Part shown: one piece after another, positions 25,356-36,587 of the stretch
Layout: each line of letters begins with the position of its first letter
How positions within the stretch are numbered: position 1 is the stretch's first letter
Origin: Mycobacterium gordonae
GTDB lineage: Bacteria; Actinomycetota; Actinomycetes; Mycobacteriales; Mycobacteriaceae
DNA: 51,166 nt
Direction: 5' to 3'
Assembly (NCBI RefSeq): GCF_002101675.1
Contig: NZ_LQOY01000082.1
Span: 1 to 51,166 of the forward strand
The notes under the pieces: generated by a model
What the model was told of the DNA's origin: nothing
The model's input: the letters and a program-made list of their open reading frames with translations, nothing else
Database searches by the model: none
Position numbers and translations under genes: made by a program

Positions 25356-27928
25356 GGGATTACCTCCTCAGTTGCGGTGTTGATGTCGATGTCGGCGTCC
25401 CAGCGCCGCCAGCCGGCGCGGGTCCAGCGCTGCCAGTCGTGTCCGGGGCCTTCCCGGGCCGCCAGCGCAACCCAGTCATTGCCGAACAGGTGCATGAGCA
25501 CCGGGTTGCGCTCGACGATGCTGTCGATGCGCTCTAGCGGCGCCTCGACGACGGTCAGCAGACGCATCGGCTCGTGCCCGAAGGACTGACCGTCGGTGAG
25601 TGACTGCCGGGGCAGGCCCAGCTGCAGGTCGCCACCGTGGCCCGCCAGCACGCCCACGCCGGCGACGACGTTGTGGATCGTCTTGGTGCCCGCTCCGAAC
25701 AGCTCGGGGGCGACCGTCGAAAAGAAGTACTGGCAGTTGATCCACTGTGCGACCACCATGGGCGCGGTCAGGATGGTTTCCAGTGCGGAGCCGTCCGGGT
25801 CCACGTCCGCTTGGTAGGAGTGCAGAAACACCCTGCGCTGCAGGTCGATCCCGCGGGTCACCGTACGAGGCCCGACGATGAAGGCGGCGTTGCCAGCCAG
25901 CCCCCACTCGGGAAAGACCTGTGCCCAGTCGGTCGATCGGTTGGCGACGTGGCGCGCTGCCCGCGTCGGGTCCGGACGGGCCGGCCCGCCCGGTAGCACC
26001 GCGCAGCGCTCGGCTGCCAACTCGGCTCCGGCCGCGGCGAGATCTGCGGTCAGCCGGGACAGGTCGGCGCGGTGACTAGCTGGGACGAGATGCTCGTCCA
26101 GGACGGTCACCCGGTCGGTGGCGGTGTCGTGCAGCGCCGCTACGAACCAGGTGTCGTCCGGAACGTCGATGCCGCGTTCGCTCAACTCTGCTCGGACGTC
26201 GGTGTTGTTGAGGATCGCCGCCGCGGTGCGTGCATTGGGACCGCCGGGCTGCCCGCCGCAGGCCCCGCAGTCCAGCGCGGCCTGGTAGGGGTTGTTCTCG
26301 GTGGTGCTGCCATGTCCGCACATCACCACCAGCCGGCCAAATTCCTTGGTGAGCCCCATGGTGGTGAGCGCCACCTGTGCGTAGAGACCGCGGTGCGCCA
26401 GGTCGACGGTGTCGTTGACCGAAAGCACCGTGGGTACCGGCGGGGCCAGCCGGTCGCGCAAGCGCCGACGCAATGTCCCGGTGGCCGTCGGACTCAGCGT
26501 CTTGGCCGCCGCCCAGGGACCGGCGGCCCAGCCGGAGGCCTCGGCCAGGGTGAACGGAGCCAGCAGCGCCTGCTTGGCGGTGTGGAAGGCCGCATCGGCA
26601 CCGGCCATGATGGCGCTGCCCGCCCGCAACCGGCGAGCCGCGGCGGCGGCTGTGGCGCTTTCGTGCACCTCATGCTCGGGGCGAATCAAGACCGGGCACA
26701 GGTCGTTAGGCGCTCCGCCGACCAGGCTGGTGAACCGGATAGCGACCGCGAAAAATCCAGCGAAACCGAGCGTTTCGTACCCGTCCCGGCCCTCGATGTG
26801 GCGCCGTAGGCCCTCGGAGCGAGTGTCGATGCAGCACACGAGCTGGGTGTGCGGCCGCTCGCCGGATCGATGGGCGGTGTTGTGCGCCAGCGAATTCAGC
26901 AGTGAATCCCGGTAGTGCGCTTCGTAGGCCTGTTGCCATACCACTGACCGCGCGGTGACCGGCAACGCTGCCAGTATCCTTGCGGCAGAGTCCAACTCAG
27001 TGTCGCTCACCTGATCGAGTTGCCACTGACCGGCCAATTCCGCGGCCCGCTCCCGTGCCGACGGGATAGGCCGGCGGGTGGTCCGCCCCGGCTCAGGTAG
27101 CGGCCCGGAAGCGTGGTGCGACAACAACACTGATTCATAGGAAAGCCGCATCGCCAGGTAGTCGAGCACATCCGCGCCGACGACCCGCTCGGCATACCAC
27201 CGGATATGGGCGGCCCAGCCCGGAAGCCGGGTCAGATGCGCCTGCAGGTAGGTGATGCGTTCGTCCTCGGTGACGCCCAACCGCTGCAGAGCCTGCAGAG
27301 CGGCGTCGTCAGCCCGGTCTGGCACCCTGCGCAGCTCGGCGCGCACCTGGCGGCCCAGCTTGTGGTCGCCGGAAGCCAGGGCGCGCCAGGCGTGGAAGAA
27401 GCCGCGCTCTCGTCCGGGCATCGGCCAGCCGGCCGCAGGCGAGCCGAAGAAGGCCGCACACCACTTGGCGGACTGGGCATCCACCTCCTCGGCTACCTGT
27501 GGTGCCGCCAGCTCGGCGCGGGTGACGTTGCGGCGCAGCGGCTTTGCCGCGACACGGCCGTGCAGCAGGTCGCCTAGCAGCAGCTCGGCCGGCGTCACCG
27601 TCCGAGTTCCGAGCTGGACGGGTTCCCCGTCCAGCAACGCGGGGTAGCGCAGGCGCAGTGTCGATTTGAGGTCGGCATCGGTGATCCGCCCGCGACGGTA
27701 CAGCTCGCGGTAAGCGGTCTCGTCCAGCAACCCGGCCGAGCCGTAGAGATCACCGGCGCGAAGCACGGCCTGCTCGAAGGGCATCGTCTCGAGTCCGGCC
27801 AGTGGGTTGACCGCGATGAAGGTCTCCAGCGGGTAGTGCGTCGGAATAACCCGGGCCGCGAGGTTGACCTCACTGCGTAGCTGTGCTCGCAGCGTATCGG
27901 TCGAAATGTGCTCAGAAACGATGGTCAT
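25346..27928 (-). CDS. dabA: DabA, carbonic-anhydrase-like subunit of the DAB inorganic carbon pump (DUF2309)
   Basis: 860-aa protein of the DUF2309/UPF0753 family. With DabB it forms a membrane complex proposed to hydrate CO2 to bicarbonate vectorially, driven by the ion gradient. The four zinc-site residues are present: C366-I-D368-T-R370 (VCCIDTRSE), H539 (MCGHGS) and C554 (ALDCGACGG), the same 15-residue His-Cys spacing as the characterised Halothiobacillus DabA. The frame is open far upstream over dabB, but the true start is ATG 27928: it overlaps the dabB stop (ATGA) and has aggag before it. The stop overlaps the PII-like gene. M. tuberculosis H37Rv has no such gene at this locus. Confidence 0.94.
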   Translation of the reverse strand: MTIVSEHISTDTLRAQLRSEVNLAARVIPTHYPLETFIAVNPLAGLETMPFEQAVLRAGDLYGSAGLLDETAYRELYRRGRITDADLKSTLRLRYPALLDGEPVQLGTRTVTPAELLLGDLLHGRVAAKPLRRNVTRAELAAPQVAEEVDAQSAKWCAAFFGSPAAGWPMPGRERGFFHAWRALASGDHKLGRQVRAELRRVPDRADDAALQALQRLGVTEDERITYLQAHLTRLPGWAAHIRWYAERVVGADVLDYLAMRLSYESVLLSHHASGPLPEPGRTTRRPIPSARERAAELAGQWQLDQVSDTELDSAARILAALPVTARSVVWQQAYEAHYRDSLLNSLAHNTAHRSGERPHTQLVCCIDTRSEGLRRHIEGRDGYETLGFAGFFAVAIRFTSLVGGAPNDLCPVLIRPEHEVHESATAAAAARRLRAGSAIMAGADAAFHTAKQALLAPFTLAEASGWAAGPWAAAKTLSPTATGTLRRRLRDRLAPPVPTVLSVNDTVDLAHRGLYAQVALTTMGLTKEFGRLVVMCGHGSTTENNPYQAALDCGACGGQPGGPNARTAAAILNNTDVRAELSERGIDVPDDTWFVAALHDTATDRVTVLDEHLVPASHRADLSRLTADLAAAGAELAAERCAVLPGGPARPDPTRAARHVANRSTDWAQVFPEWGLAGNAAFIVGPRTVTRGIDLQRRVFLHSYQADVDPDGSALETILTAPMVVAQWINCQYFFSTVAPELFGAGTKTIHNVVAGVGVLAGHGGDLQLGLPRQSLTDGQSFGHEPMRLLTVVEAPLERIDSIVERNPVLMHLFGNDWVALAAREGPGHDWQRWTRAGWRRWDADIDINTATEEVIPCR

Positions 27929-29478
27929 CGGGGCGCTCCTGTCAGTTGTGGAGTCAGGCGGATTGCTGGAACGTTGCCGGCCACAAGGGCTTTGGTGTAA
28001 ATGACGCGCTGGAGGCGGCCAACCCAGCCGTCGCCGGGAGCCTGGCGCAGCAGCGCCAGCACCCCGAGGACGACGGCCATCACGACGATGCCGAGTGCGG
28101 AGGCAGACGGCACGGTGACCGGTGGTATCGAGGGGGCGAGGAACCCGGTCACCGCACCGAGCAACGCCAGGTAGCCGATGGCCGCGCCGAGCAGGGCCAC
28201 CGCCGCGGCCATGACGGCGCGCGCGTTCGGCGACCGGCCTAGCCAGCCCAGCAGCGCCGCGGCAGCCGTGGCCCAGGCGAAGATCAGCAGCGCTTGGGCC
28301 GAGCCGTGCTCGGTGCCGTGCAGCGGCACCACGACGGCGGCCAGGTAGAGGGCGATTGCCGGTAACACCAGCGCGGTGAGCTGCACGGCTACTCGCCGGG
28401 CCGGGGTCAGCACCGGAGCAGCTGGCCGAGCGGCCTTTTGGCGTCGTTTGGCTATGGCCGACCCGGACGACAGGAAGAGGGTGGCCTTGTAGAAGCCGTG
28501 TCCCACCAGGTGGAATACCGCCGCAGCGGAGAGGCCGAGGCCGCAGGTGACGACCATGAAGCCCATCTGGGCCATCGTCGAGTATGCGAGTGAGCCCTTG
28601 ATGTCGGCCTTGGTGAGCATGACGATCGCCCCGTAGACCATGCTGAGCAGGCCCGCGGTGAAGGCGATGCCCATCGCGACGGGCGATCCGCTGACTATCG
28701 GACTCAGGCGGACGAGCAGCACACCGCCGGCGTTGACGACGCCCGCGTGCAGCAGGGCCGAAACCGGGGTCGGCGCCGCGAGAGTGGCCGGCAACCAGCG
28801 GTGGAACGGAATCTGCGCTGACCGGGACAGAGCCGCCGCGACGATCAGCACCGCTATCGCCGCCAGTATTGACGAGTTCCCGATCAGGTCGGCGTTCAGC
28901 GCCGACAGACTCCGGTTGCCCCGCAGCAGCGTGATCAACGCGACCGCCGACCACAGGGCAGCGTCGCCGATCAGGAAGGCGGTGACCGTTCGGCGCACCC
29001 CGTCGCGGGCAGCCGGCAGCTCCCAGTAGGTCGCAAGCAGCAGGCACAACGCGGCGCCGGCCACGCTCCAGCTCAAGGCCAGGCCGATGAGCGTTCCAGC
29101 GGTCATCAGGCCCGCCGAGGCCGAGGTGAGCAGGCCGGTGGCGGCGGTGAACCAGCCGGACCGCCGGTCGCAGGCGAGATAGCGCAGGGCGAACAGCTGC
29201 ACGACGGCACTGACCCCGTAGACCAGCACCAGCAGCAGGGCGCTGAGCCGGTCGGCTCCCACTTCGGCGATCAGGGTGCCTCGGCCGGTCTGCAGGGTGG
29301 CGCGAATGGGCCCGTGCAGCAGCACGTCGACCGTCGTCACGCACGCGGCTAGGAAGCCCGCGCCGGCGGCGGCGGCTCCCAGTCGGCTGACCCACTTTCG
29401 TGGGCCGGCTACCAGTGCGACGAGCGAGGCGAGCAGGGGCACGGACAAGGCGGCGAGGAGAACGGCGCTCGAGTACAT
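27925..29478 (-). CDS. dabB: DabB, NuoL-like cation-channel subunit of the DAB pump
   Basis: 517-aa polytopic protein (about 12-14 TM helices) of the proton-conducting NuoL/MrpA-like family. Family features: QIPFHRWLPATLAAPTPVSALLHAG (with the His and helix-breaking Pro) and LTKADIKGSLAYSTMAQMGF (conserved Lys and TM helix), then FHLVGHGFYKATLFLSSG. No other nuo or mrp gene is nearby and dabA follows with an ATGA overlap, so this is DabB and not a complex I subunit. ATG 29478 is chosen over TTG 29487 because a promoter -10 covers the latter. It is the first gene of the cluster. Confidence 0.93.
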   Translation of the reverse strand: MYSSAVLLAALSVPLLASLVALVAGPRKWVSRLGAAAAGAGFLAACVTTVDVLLHGPIRATLQTGRGTLIAEVGADRLSALLLVLVYGVSAVVQLFALRYLACDRRSGWFTAATGLLTSASAGLMTAGTLIGLALSWSVAGAALCLLLATYWELPAARDGVRRTVTAFLIGDAALWSAVALITLLRGNRSLSALNADLIGNSSILAAIAVLIVAAALSRSAQIPFHRWLPATLAAPTPVSALLHAGVVNAGGVLLVRLSPIVSGSPVAMGIAFTAGLLSMVYGAIVMLTKADIKGSLAYSTMAQMGFMVVTCGLGLSAAAVFHLVGHGFYKATLFLSSGSAIAKRRQKAARPAAPVLTPARRVAVQLTALVLPAIALYLAAVVVPLHGTEHGSAQALLIFAWATAAAALLGWLGRSPNARAVMAAAVALLGAAIGYLALLGAVTGFLAPSIPPVTVPSASALGIVVMAVVLGVLALLRQAPGDGWVGRLQRVIYTKALVAGNVPAIRLTPQLTGAPR

Positions 29479-29485
29479 GCGATGC

Positions 29486-29515
29486 AAATTACGCGAGATA
29501 AAATACGTCTGTCAA
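29486..29515 (-). promoter_or_regulatory. dab cluster promoter (TTGACA-18-TAATTT), leaderless
   Basis: On the minus strand TTGACA (29515-29510) and TAATTT (29491-29486) are separated by 18 bp. The -10 ends 7 nt before ATG 29478, so the start of transcription should coincide with the dabB ATG. No Shine-Dalgarno is present. A full consensus -35 is rare in mycobacteria. Confidence 0.75.
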
Positions 29516-29522
29516 GACTCAT

Positions 29523-29534
29523 GAAATATATTTC
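29523..29534. promoter_or_regulatory. 12-bp perfect AT-rich palindrome upstream of dabB
   Basis: GAAATATATTTC is a perfect palindrome centred about 50 bp before the predicted start point, just upstream of the -35. The position suits an activator or Lsr2-type binding site. Confidence 0.5.
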
Positions 29535-29558
29535 GTATAACACCTGGTCCGGTGCGGT

Positions 29559-30470
29559 CTATCCCTCCCCTGCCAGTGCAAACCGCCCGTCCGCTGTCTG
29601 GGTGACCAGACCGTCGATCAGCAACGAATACAGTGCGCGGTCGCGTTGGGCGGTGTCGGTCAGCCAGGCCACATCCAGCTGGGCACGGGTGACGGGAGAG
29701 TTGTTGTCGCGCAACACATCCAACAGCCGGCCGCGGACCTGCCGGTCGGTGCCCGCGTAGCTCTGGGTGCGCCGCGCCGGGGCGCTGTCGGCGGGAAAAC
29801 CCGCCTCCCGCCACGCGCAGTGCTGCAGCGGGCACAAGCCGCACTTCGGTGCTCGCGCCGTGCACACCGTCGCACCCAGTTCCATCAACGCCACCGAAAA
29901 GGTCGGCGCCACATCGACATTCGGCAGCAGGGCGGCCACGTCGGCGTGATCGCGGGTGGCCGACGGGTTGCCGGCGTCGGCCCGGCCGTGCACGGCGCGG
30001 GCCACAACCCGCCGAACATTGGTGTCTACCACCGGAACTCGCTGTCGATACGCGAAGCACGCGACGGCCCGGGCCGTGTAGCTACCGACACCCGGCAACG
30101 TCAGCAACGTGTCCACGTCGTCTGGGACGACGTCGGCGTGGTCGTGCGCGATGACGACGGCGCACTCGTGCAGGCGTTTGGCCCGCCGCGGATAGCCCAG
30201 CTTGCCCCAGGCCCGCAACACGTCGGCCGCACTGGCCGCCGCCGTCGCCGACGGTGTCGGCCAGCGGAGCACCCAGTCCGTCCAGATCGGCAGCACCCGC
30301 GACACCGGCGTCTGCTGCAGCATGAATTCGCTGACCAGGATCTGCCACGCGCTGACCCCGGGCTCGCGCCACGGCAGGTCCCGGCGTGACCGCTCATACC
30401 AGGCGACAAGATTGGTGGCCGGTATGTGTACTGGGCCGATCACCGGCACTTCCGGCACAATAGCTGGCAT
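29559..30470 (-). CDS. mutY: Adenine DNA glycosylase MutY
   Basis: 303-aa base-excision enzyme that removes adenine paired with 8-oxoguanine. Motifs: LPWREPGVSAWQILVSEFMLQQT, the helix-hairpin-helix LPGVGSYTARAVACFAY, catalytic Asp in VVDTNVRRV, and the four [4Fe-4S] cysteines in VCTARAPKCGLCPLQHC. The C-terminal part carries the 8-oxoG-recognition region. ATG 30470 (MPAIVPEV) matches Rv3589 in length; it lies on the palindrome GGCATGCC that also carries the canB ATG on the other strand, so the two start codons overlap by two bases. Confidence 0.95.
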   Translation of the reverse strand: MPAIVPEVPVIGPVHIPATNLVAWYERSRRDLPWREPGVSAWQILVSEFMLQQTPVSRVLPIWTDWVLRWPTPSATAAASAADVLRAWGKLGYPRRAKRLHECAVVIAHDHADVVPDDVDTLLTLPGVGSYTARAVACFAYRQRVPVVDTNVRRVVARAVHGRADAGNPSATRDHADVAALLPNVDVAPTFSVALMELGATVCTARAPKCGLCPLQHCAWREAGFPADSAPARRTQSYAGTDRQVRGRLLDVLRDNNSPVTRAQLDVAWLTDTAQRDRALYSLLIDGLVTQTADGRFALAGEG

Positions 30471-31110
30471 GCCGAATAGCAACCCGATAAGCGCCTGGAA
30501 AGCACTCAAAGAGGGTAACGAGCGATTCGTCGCCGGCAAGCCCGCCCACCCCAGTCAGAGCGTCGACCACCGCACCAGCCTGGCCGGCGGTCAGACGCCG
30601 ACCGCCGTCATCTTCGGGTGTGCGGACAGCCGGGTCGCCGCCGAATTGATCTTCGACCAGGGCCTCGGCGACGTCTTCGTGGTTCGCACCGCGGGTCAGG
30701 CCATCGATACGGCCGTGCTGGGCTCGATCGAGTACGCGGTCGCAGTGCTCAACGTCCCGCTGATCGTGGTACTCGGCCACAACAGCTGCGGTGCGGTCAA
30801 GGCGACCATCGAAGCGCTCGACGACGGCGCGATCCCGGGCGGTTTCATTCGCGACGTGGTCGAACGCGTCGTCCCGTCGGTCCTTGCGGGGCGCCGAGAC
30901 GGCCTGAGCCGTGTCGACGAGTTCGAGGAGCGGCATGTCATCGAAACGCTGAAGCAACTTGCCGGCCGGTCGTCGATCATCGCGGACCGCGTGGCCGCAA
31001 GCACCCTGGCCCTCGCCGGTGTCACCTATCAGCTCGCTGAGGGCAAGGCGGAGCTGGTCGACCACATCGGCGACATCGGCGAAGAGGCGGCGCACGAACA
31101 AGCTGTCTAG
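30469..31110 (+). CDS. canB: Beta-carbonic anhydrase
   Basis: 213-aa zinc enzyme interconverting CO2 and bicarbonate. Zinc ligands Cys51, His104 and Cys107 are intact with the Asp53-Arg55 dyad (FGCADSRV and GHNSCGAV), as in Rv3588c. It is a few residues longer at the C-terminus (EEAAHEQAV). The gene is divergent from mutY with overlapping start codons. A CACAAT hexamer (30456-30461) 7 nt before ATG could be a leaderless -10. Together with the nearby dab cluster it gives the locus both a working and a zinc-site-less beta-CA. Confidence 0.96.
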   Translation: MPNSNPISAWKALKEGNERFVAGKPAHPSQSVDHRTSLAGGQTPTAVIFGCADSRVAAELIFDQGLGDVFVVRTAGQAIDTAVLGSIEYAVAVLNVPLIVVLGHNSCGAVKATIEALDDGAIPGGFIRDVVERVVPSVLAGRRDGLSRVDEFEERHVIETLKQLAGRSSIIADRVAASTLALAGVTYQLAEGKAELVDHIGDIGEEAAHEQAV

Positions 31111-31189
31111 CGGCGTCCTAACACGCGGACTGTCCAGCTAACCCCGCGACACGCCGAGTCGGGTCAGACGAGGATGCGTGACCTGGCCC

Positions 31190-31195
31190 TACCGT
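31190..31195 (+). promoter_or_regulatory. Candidate -10 (TACCGT), leaderless
   Basis: TACCGT lies 6 nt before GTG 31202 of the Rv3587c orthologue; no Shine-Dalgarno is seen. Confidence 0.45.
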
Positions 31196-31201
31196 GGAAA
31201 T

Positions 31202-32002
31202 GTGCTGGATCTGGAACCGCGTGGCCCGCTACCGACCGAGATCTACTGGCGGCGCAGGGGACTAGCCCTGGGTATCGCGGTTGTCGTGGTCGGGATTGTC
31301 GTCGCCACCGTCATCGCCCTCGTCAGTAGCAACGCAGGGGCCAAGCCTGCCGATAAGCCCGCCTCGGCGCAGAGTCATCCCGGCTCCAACGCGCCGCAGG
31401 CGCCGGTGACGCAGCAACCGGCCGGGCAGACCGAGGCTCCCGCCCCCGGCGGGGCCCCGGGCGTGGTGAACCCGGAGTCGGCCACACCGACCGCAGCGGT
31501 CCAGCCGCCACCGGTGCTCAAGGACGGCGACGACTGCCCCGACGCGACGCTGGCGGTCAAGGGATTGACCAACTCGCCCCAGTACTACATCGGTGACCAG
31601 CCGAAATTCACCATGGTGGTCACCAACATCGGGCTGGTGTCCTGCAAGCGCGATGTGGGTGCCGCGGTGCTGGCCGCTTACGTGTACTCGCTGGACAACA
31701 AGCGGCTGTGGTCCAACCTGGACTGCGCGCCGTCCAACGAGACGCTGGTCAAGACCTTCACCCCCGGCGAGCAGGTCACCACCGCGGTGACCTGGACGGG
31801 CATGGGCTCGGCGCCGAAATGCCCGCTGCCCCGGCCGGCGATCGGGCCCGGCACCTACAACCTGGTCGTTCAGCTCGGCAACCTGCGCTCGCAGCCGCTT
31901 CCGTTCGTGCTCAACCAGCCGCCGCAGCCGCCGGGACCGGCACCCGCACCTGGTCCGGCGCTCGCGCCGCCGCCGGAGGCCCCGCCCGCGCAGGGCGGCT
32001 AG
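31202..32002 (+). CDS. Membrane-anchored secreted protein, Pro/Ala-rich (Rv3587c orthologue)
   Basis: 266-aa protein of unknown function: short cytoplasmic N-terminus, one TM helix (about residues 23-43, LALGIAVVVVGIVVATVIAL), an Ala/Pro/Gln-rich linker, then an extracytoplasmic beta-rich domain (about 105-240) with four cysteines (DDCPD, VSCKR, LDCAP, PKCPL) that could form two disulfides, and a Pro-rich tail. GTG 31202 gives MLDLEPRGP as in Rv3587c; the earlier in-frame start at 31178 is less likely. The stop abuts the convergent disA stop. Confidence 0.86.
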   Translation: MLDLEPRGPLPTEIYWRRRGLALGIAVVVVGIVVATVIALVSSNAGAKPADKPASAQSHPGSNAPQAPVTQQPAGQTEAPAPGGAPGVVNPESATPTAAVQPPPVLKDGDDCPDATLAVKGLTNSPQYYIGDQPKFTMVVTNIGLVSCKRDVGAAVLAAYVYSLDNKRLWSNLDCAPSNETLVKTFTPGEQVTTAVTWTGMGSAPKCPLPRPAIGPGTYNLVVQLGNLRSQPLPFVLNQPPQPPGPAPAPGPALAPPPEAPPAQGG

Positions 32003-33109
<1,107 letters not shown>

Positions 33110-34528
33110 CTACTGGGCGCTGCCGGGTCGGGGCAACTTCACCTCGGCCGCGGTGTGGTGCTCGGCGATGCGAATCAGATGCTGCAGGGCCTCGACGATA
33201 GTGGCCGCGCTAAGGGCCCGCACACCAGCGGGAATGGTCTTGCAGCCGGGCGGGACCAGGGCAATGGTGAAGCCCTGACGGGCGGCTTCGGCCAGCCGCC
33301 GGTCCATCCCGTGCACCCGGCGCAGATCGCCCGCCAGGCCCACTTCGCCGATCGTCACCGCGGTAGTGGGCAGCGGCAAATCGAAGTACGCCGAGGCCAG
33401 CGCGGTGGCCACGGCGAGGTCGGAGGAGGGGTCCGTCAGCCGCATGCCGCCCACGGTGGCCAGATAGATGTCGTTGACGGCGAGCCGCAGGCCGGCGTGT
33501 TTTTCCAGCACCGCGGTGATCATCGCGGCTCGGGAGTGATCGATGCCGCTCACGGCGCGGCGCGGCGAGCCGCCGTTCGGGGTGGCCAGCAGTGCCTGAA
33601 CTTCGCCGATCAGCGGCCGCTTGCCGTCCAGGGTCACCGTGATCGCGGTGCCCGGGACCGGATTCGGCCGCTGATCCAGGAATAGGTTGGACGGATCGGC
33701 GACCCCTTCGATGCCGCTGTCGTGCAGCAGGAAACATCCCACCTCGTCAGCGGCGCCGAACCGGTTCTTGATGCCCCGGACCATGCGCAACGCGCCGTTG
33801 CGATCGCCCTCGAAGTGCAGCACCACGTCGACGAGATGTTCGAGCGAACGCGGGCCGGCGATGGCCCCGTCCTTGGTGACATGGCCGACGAGGATCATCG
33901 CGACACCGTTGGCCTTGGCGGCGGCGGTCAGGGCGGCGGTGACGGCGCGCACCTGGGTGACGCCGCCGGCGACGCCGTCGGCCTCGGTGGTGGACATCGT
34001 CTGCACCGAGTCGACGATGACCAGCGCCGGGCGCACCGTGTCGATGTGCCCCAGCACCGTGTGCAGGTCGGACTCGGCGGCGAGGTACACCTCGTCGAAG
34101 GCGGTACCGCCGCAGCCGATCCGGTCCGCCCGCAGGCGCACCTGTCCGGCGGACTCTTCGCCCGAGATGTATAGCGCGCGGTGACCCCGTTGCGCCCAGC
34201 AGTGGGCGACTTCGAGTAGCAGGGTCGACTTGCCGACGCCGGGATCGCCCGCCAGCAGCGTTACGGACCCGGGAACCACGCCGCCGCCGAGCACGCGGTC
34301 GAGTTCGTCCACCCCGGTGGATTTGTGCCGGCTTTTATTGGGCTCCACCGCGCTGATCGGCACCGCCGGTGACCCGGACGGCACCGAGCGCTTGCCGTTG
34401 CCGACAGCGGCCAGCACGGCCACTTCTTCGACGGTTCCCCAGCTGCCACAGTCCAGGCAGCGCCCGACCCATTTGGCGCTGACGTGGCGGCATTCCGAGC
34501 AGCGGTATTGCGATCGCGCGTTGGCCAC
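33110..34528 (-). CDS. radA: DNA repair protein RadA
   Basis: 472-aa RecA-like branch-migration helicase. N-terminal zinc finger C10-C13-C24-C27 ([18 protein letters not shown]), Walker [12 protein letters not shown] near 96, the RadA-specific KNRFG motif, and a C-terminal Lon-like inactive protease domain ([19 protein letters not shown]). GTG 34528 is 6 nt after a minus-strand TACCGT (34540-34535), so a leaderless transcript is likely. First gene of radA-disA. Orthologue of Rv3585. Confidence 0.96.
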   Translation of the reverse strand: MANARSQYRCSECRHVSAKWVGRCLDCGSWGTVEEVAVLAAVGNGKRSVPSGSPAVPISAVEPNKSRHKSTGVDELDRVLGGGVVPGSVTLLAGDPGVGKSTLLLEVAHCWAQRGHRALYISGEESAGQVRLRADRIGCGGTAFDEVYLAAESDLHTVLGHIDTVRPALVIVDSVQTMSTTEADGVAGGVTQVRAVTAALTAAAKANGVAMILVGHVTKDGAIAGPRSLEHLVDVVLHFEGDRNGALRMVRGIKNRFGAADEVGCFLLHDSGIEGVADPSNLFLDQRPNPVPGTAITVTLDGKRPLIGEVQALLATPNGGSPRRAVSGIDHSRAAMITAVLEKHAGLRLAVNDIYLATVGGMRLTDPSSDLAVATALASAYFDLPLPTTAVTIGEVGLAGDLRRVHGMDRRLAEAARQGFTIALVPPGCKTIPAGVRALSAATIVEALQHLIRIAEHHTAAEVKLPRPGSAQ

Positions 34529-34584
34529 CCCGTGACGGTAGCGGGAGGCGGTGACAGTTCCGGGGAAGGAACGCCGCAGGGCCG

Positions 34585-35154
34585 TCAGGGGTGGCTAGAA
34601 CCCTCGTGTGCTTGAGGCATGCCGGCCGAGATCGGCACCTGCACGCTGGCCTCACCGGCCTTTTCGAACTTGAAGGTGAACTTATAGGTCAGGCCGTTGG
34701 TGATCGGCTTGGTCAGGTTGACGGTCGCCTTGGCCGCCCCGTTGCCCTCGGCCGGTCCCGGTGCTACCACCTGACCCTCCGGTGTGCCGATGATCAGCAT
34801 CTTGCCGGCCGGGAGCTTGGCGTCGCCGGCGACCGTGACGTTGCCGATGTCGCTCGTGATGCCCGTCAGCCGGTCGTTGACGTCCGGTGAGTTGTTGACG
34901 GCCACCAGCACCAGATCAACCGTCTTGCCGGGCTGCAGGAAGTCACCCGTCTGCGCGGCCTGGATGCGGATGTCGCGCAGCGCCACGTTGTTGATGGTGA
35001 CCCGGTTGCCGTTGACGGCGGGCTCCTGGGCGGCGGTCTGGGAAATCTGACCGGTTCCGCAACCACTGAGCGCGACCACGGCCAGCGCCACAGCGGCCAA
35101 CCAGGCGGTCAGCTTCGCCGTGCGGAACGGCAGGCGGATGTTCGAGTGGTTCAC
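34585..35154 (-). CDS. lpqE: Lipoprotein LpqE (PCuAC-like fold)
   Basis: 189-aa exported lipoprotein: signal peptide with lipobox ALSGC, Cys32. The mature part has a cupredoxin-like beta fold resembling the PCu(A)C copper-chaperone family ([46 protein letters not shown]), but the usual Met/His copper motif is not evident. GTG start at 35154 with aggagg 6 nt before it. Orthologue of Rv3584. The 276-bp gap to carD is divergent and holds both promoters. Confidence 0.88.
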   Translation of the reverse strand: MNHSNIRLPFRTAKLTAWLAAVALAVVALSGCGTGQISQTAAQEPAVNGNRVTINNVALRDIRIQAAQTGDFLQPGKTVDLVLVAVNNSPDVNDRLTGITSDIGNVTVAGDAKLPAGKMLIIGTPEGQVVAPGPAEGNGAAKATVNLTKPITNGLTYKFTFKFEKAGEASVQVPISAGMPQAHEGSSHP

Positions 35155-35398
35155 GCAATGCCTCCTGGTCGGCCCCGTCGCAATTCAGGCGCAATTCAAC
35201 TATGCAGAGTAGTAGCAAGCTACCGCTGACGGTAGCGGCGGGATGCTCGGTGTCGGCCCCGGACGCGCTGCCGGTGCCCGCCGCCGGCTGGTCCCGGCGC
35301 CGCCCCACTGCACGTCTGAGCTCGCCTGTCAACCCCTAAATTGTGCGTGCAGTGCCCCTGACCTGCACCGTTGATCTACACGCGGTGAGCCGGCGTGT

Positions 35399-35404
35399 TA
35401 GAAT
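35399..35404 (+). promoter_or_regulatory. carD -10 (TAGAAT)
   Basis: TAGAAT lies about 26 nt before ATG 35431, giving a short leader with a purine-rich ribosome site (gaaagggg). It is embedded in the inverted repeat GTTAG (35397-35401)/CTAAC (35408-35412). No well-spaced -35 is visible. The rest of the lpqE-carD gap (35155-35398) shows nothing else I can assign. Confidence 0.6.
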
Positions 35405-35406
35405 GA

Positions 35407-36586
<1,180 letters not shown>

Positions 36587-36587
<1 letters not shown>

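Noticed and set aside
27929..29395. Upstream extension of dabA to a 1349-aa frame
   Set aside because: The added part is an out-of-frame shadow of dabB; the ATG at 27928 overlaps the dabB stop and has a ribosome site.
27925..29478. Respiratory complex I (NuoL) or Mrp antiporter subunit
   Set aside because: No other nuo or mrp gene is present and the gene is coupled to a DUF2309 gene, the DabB arrangement.
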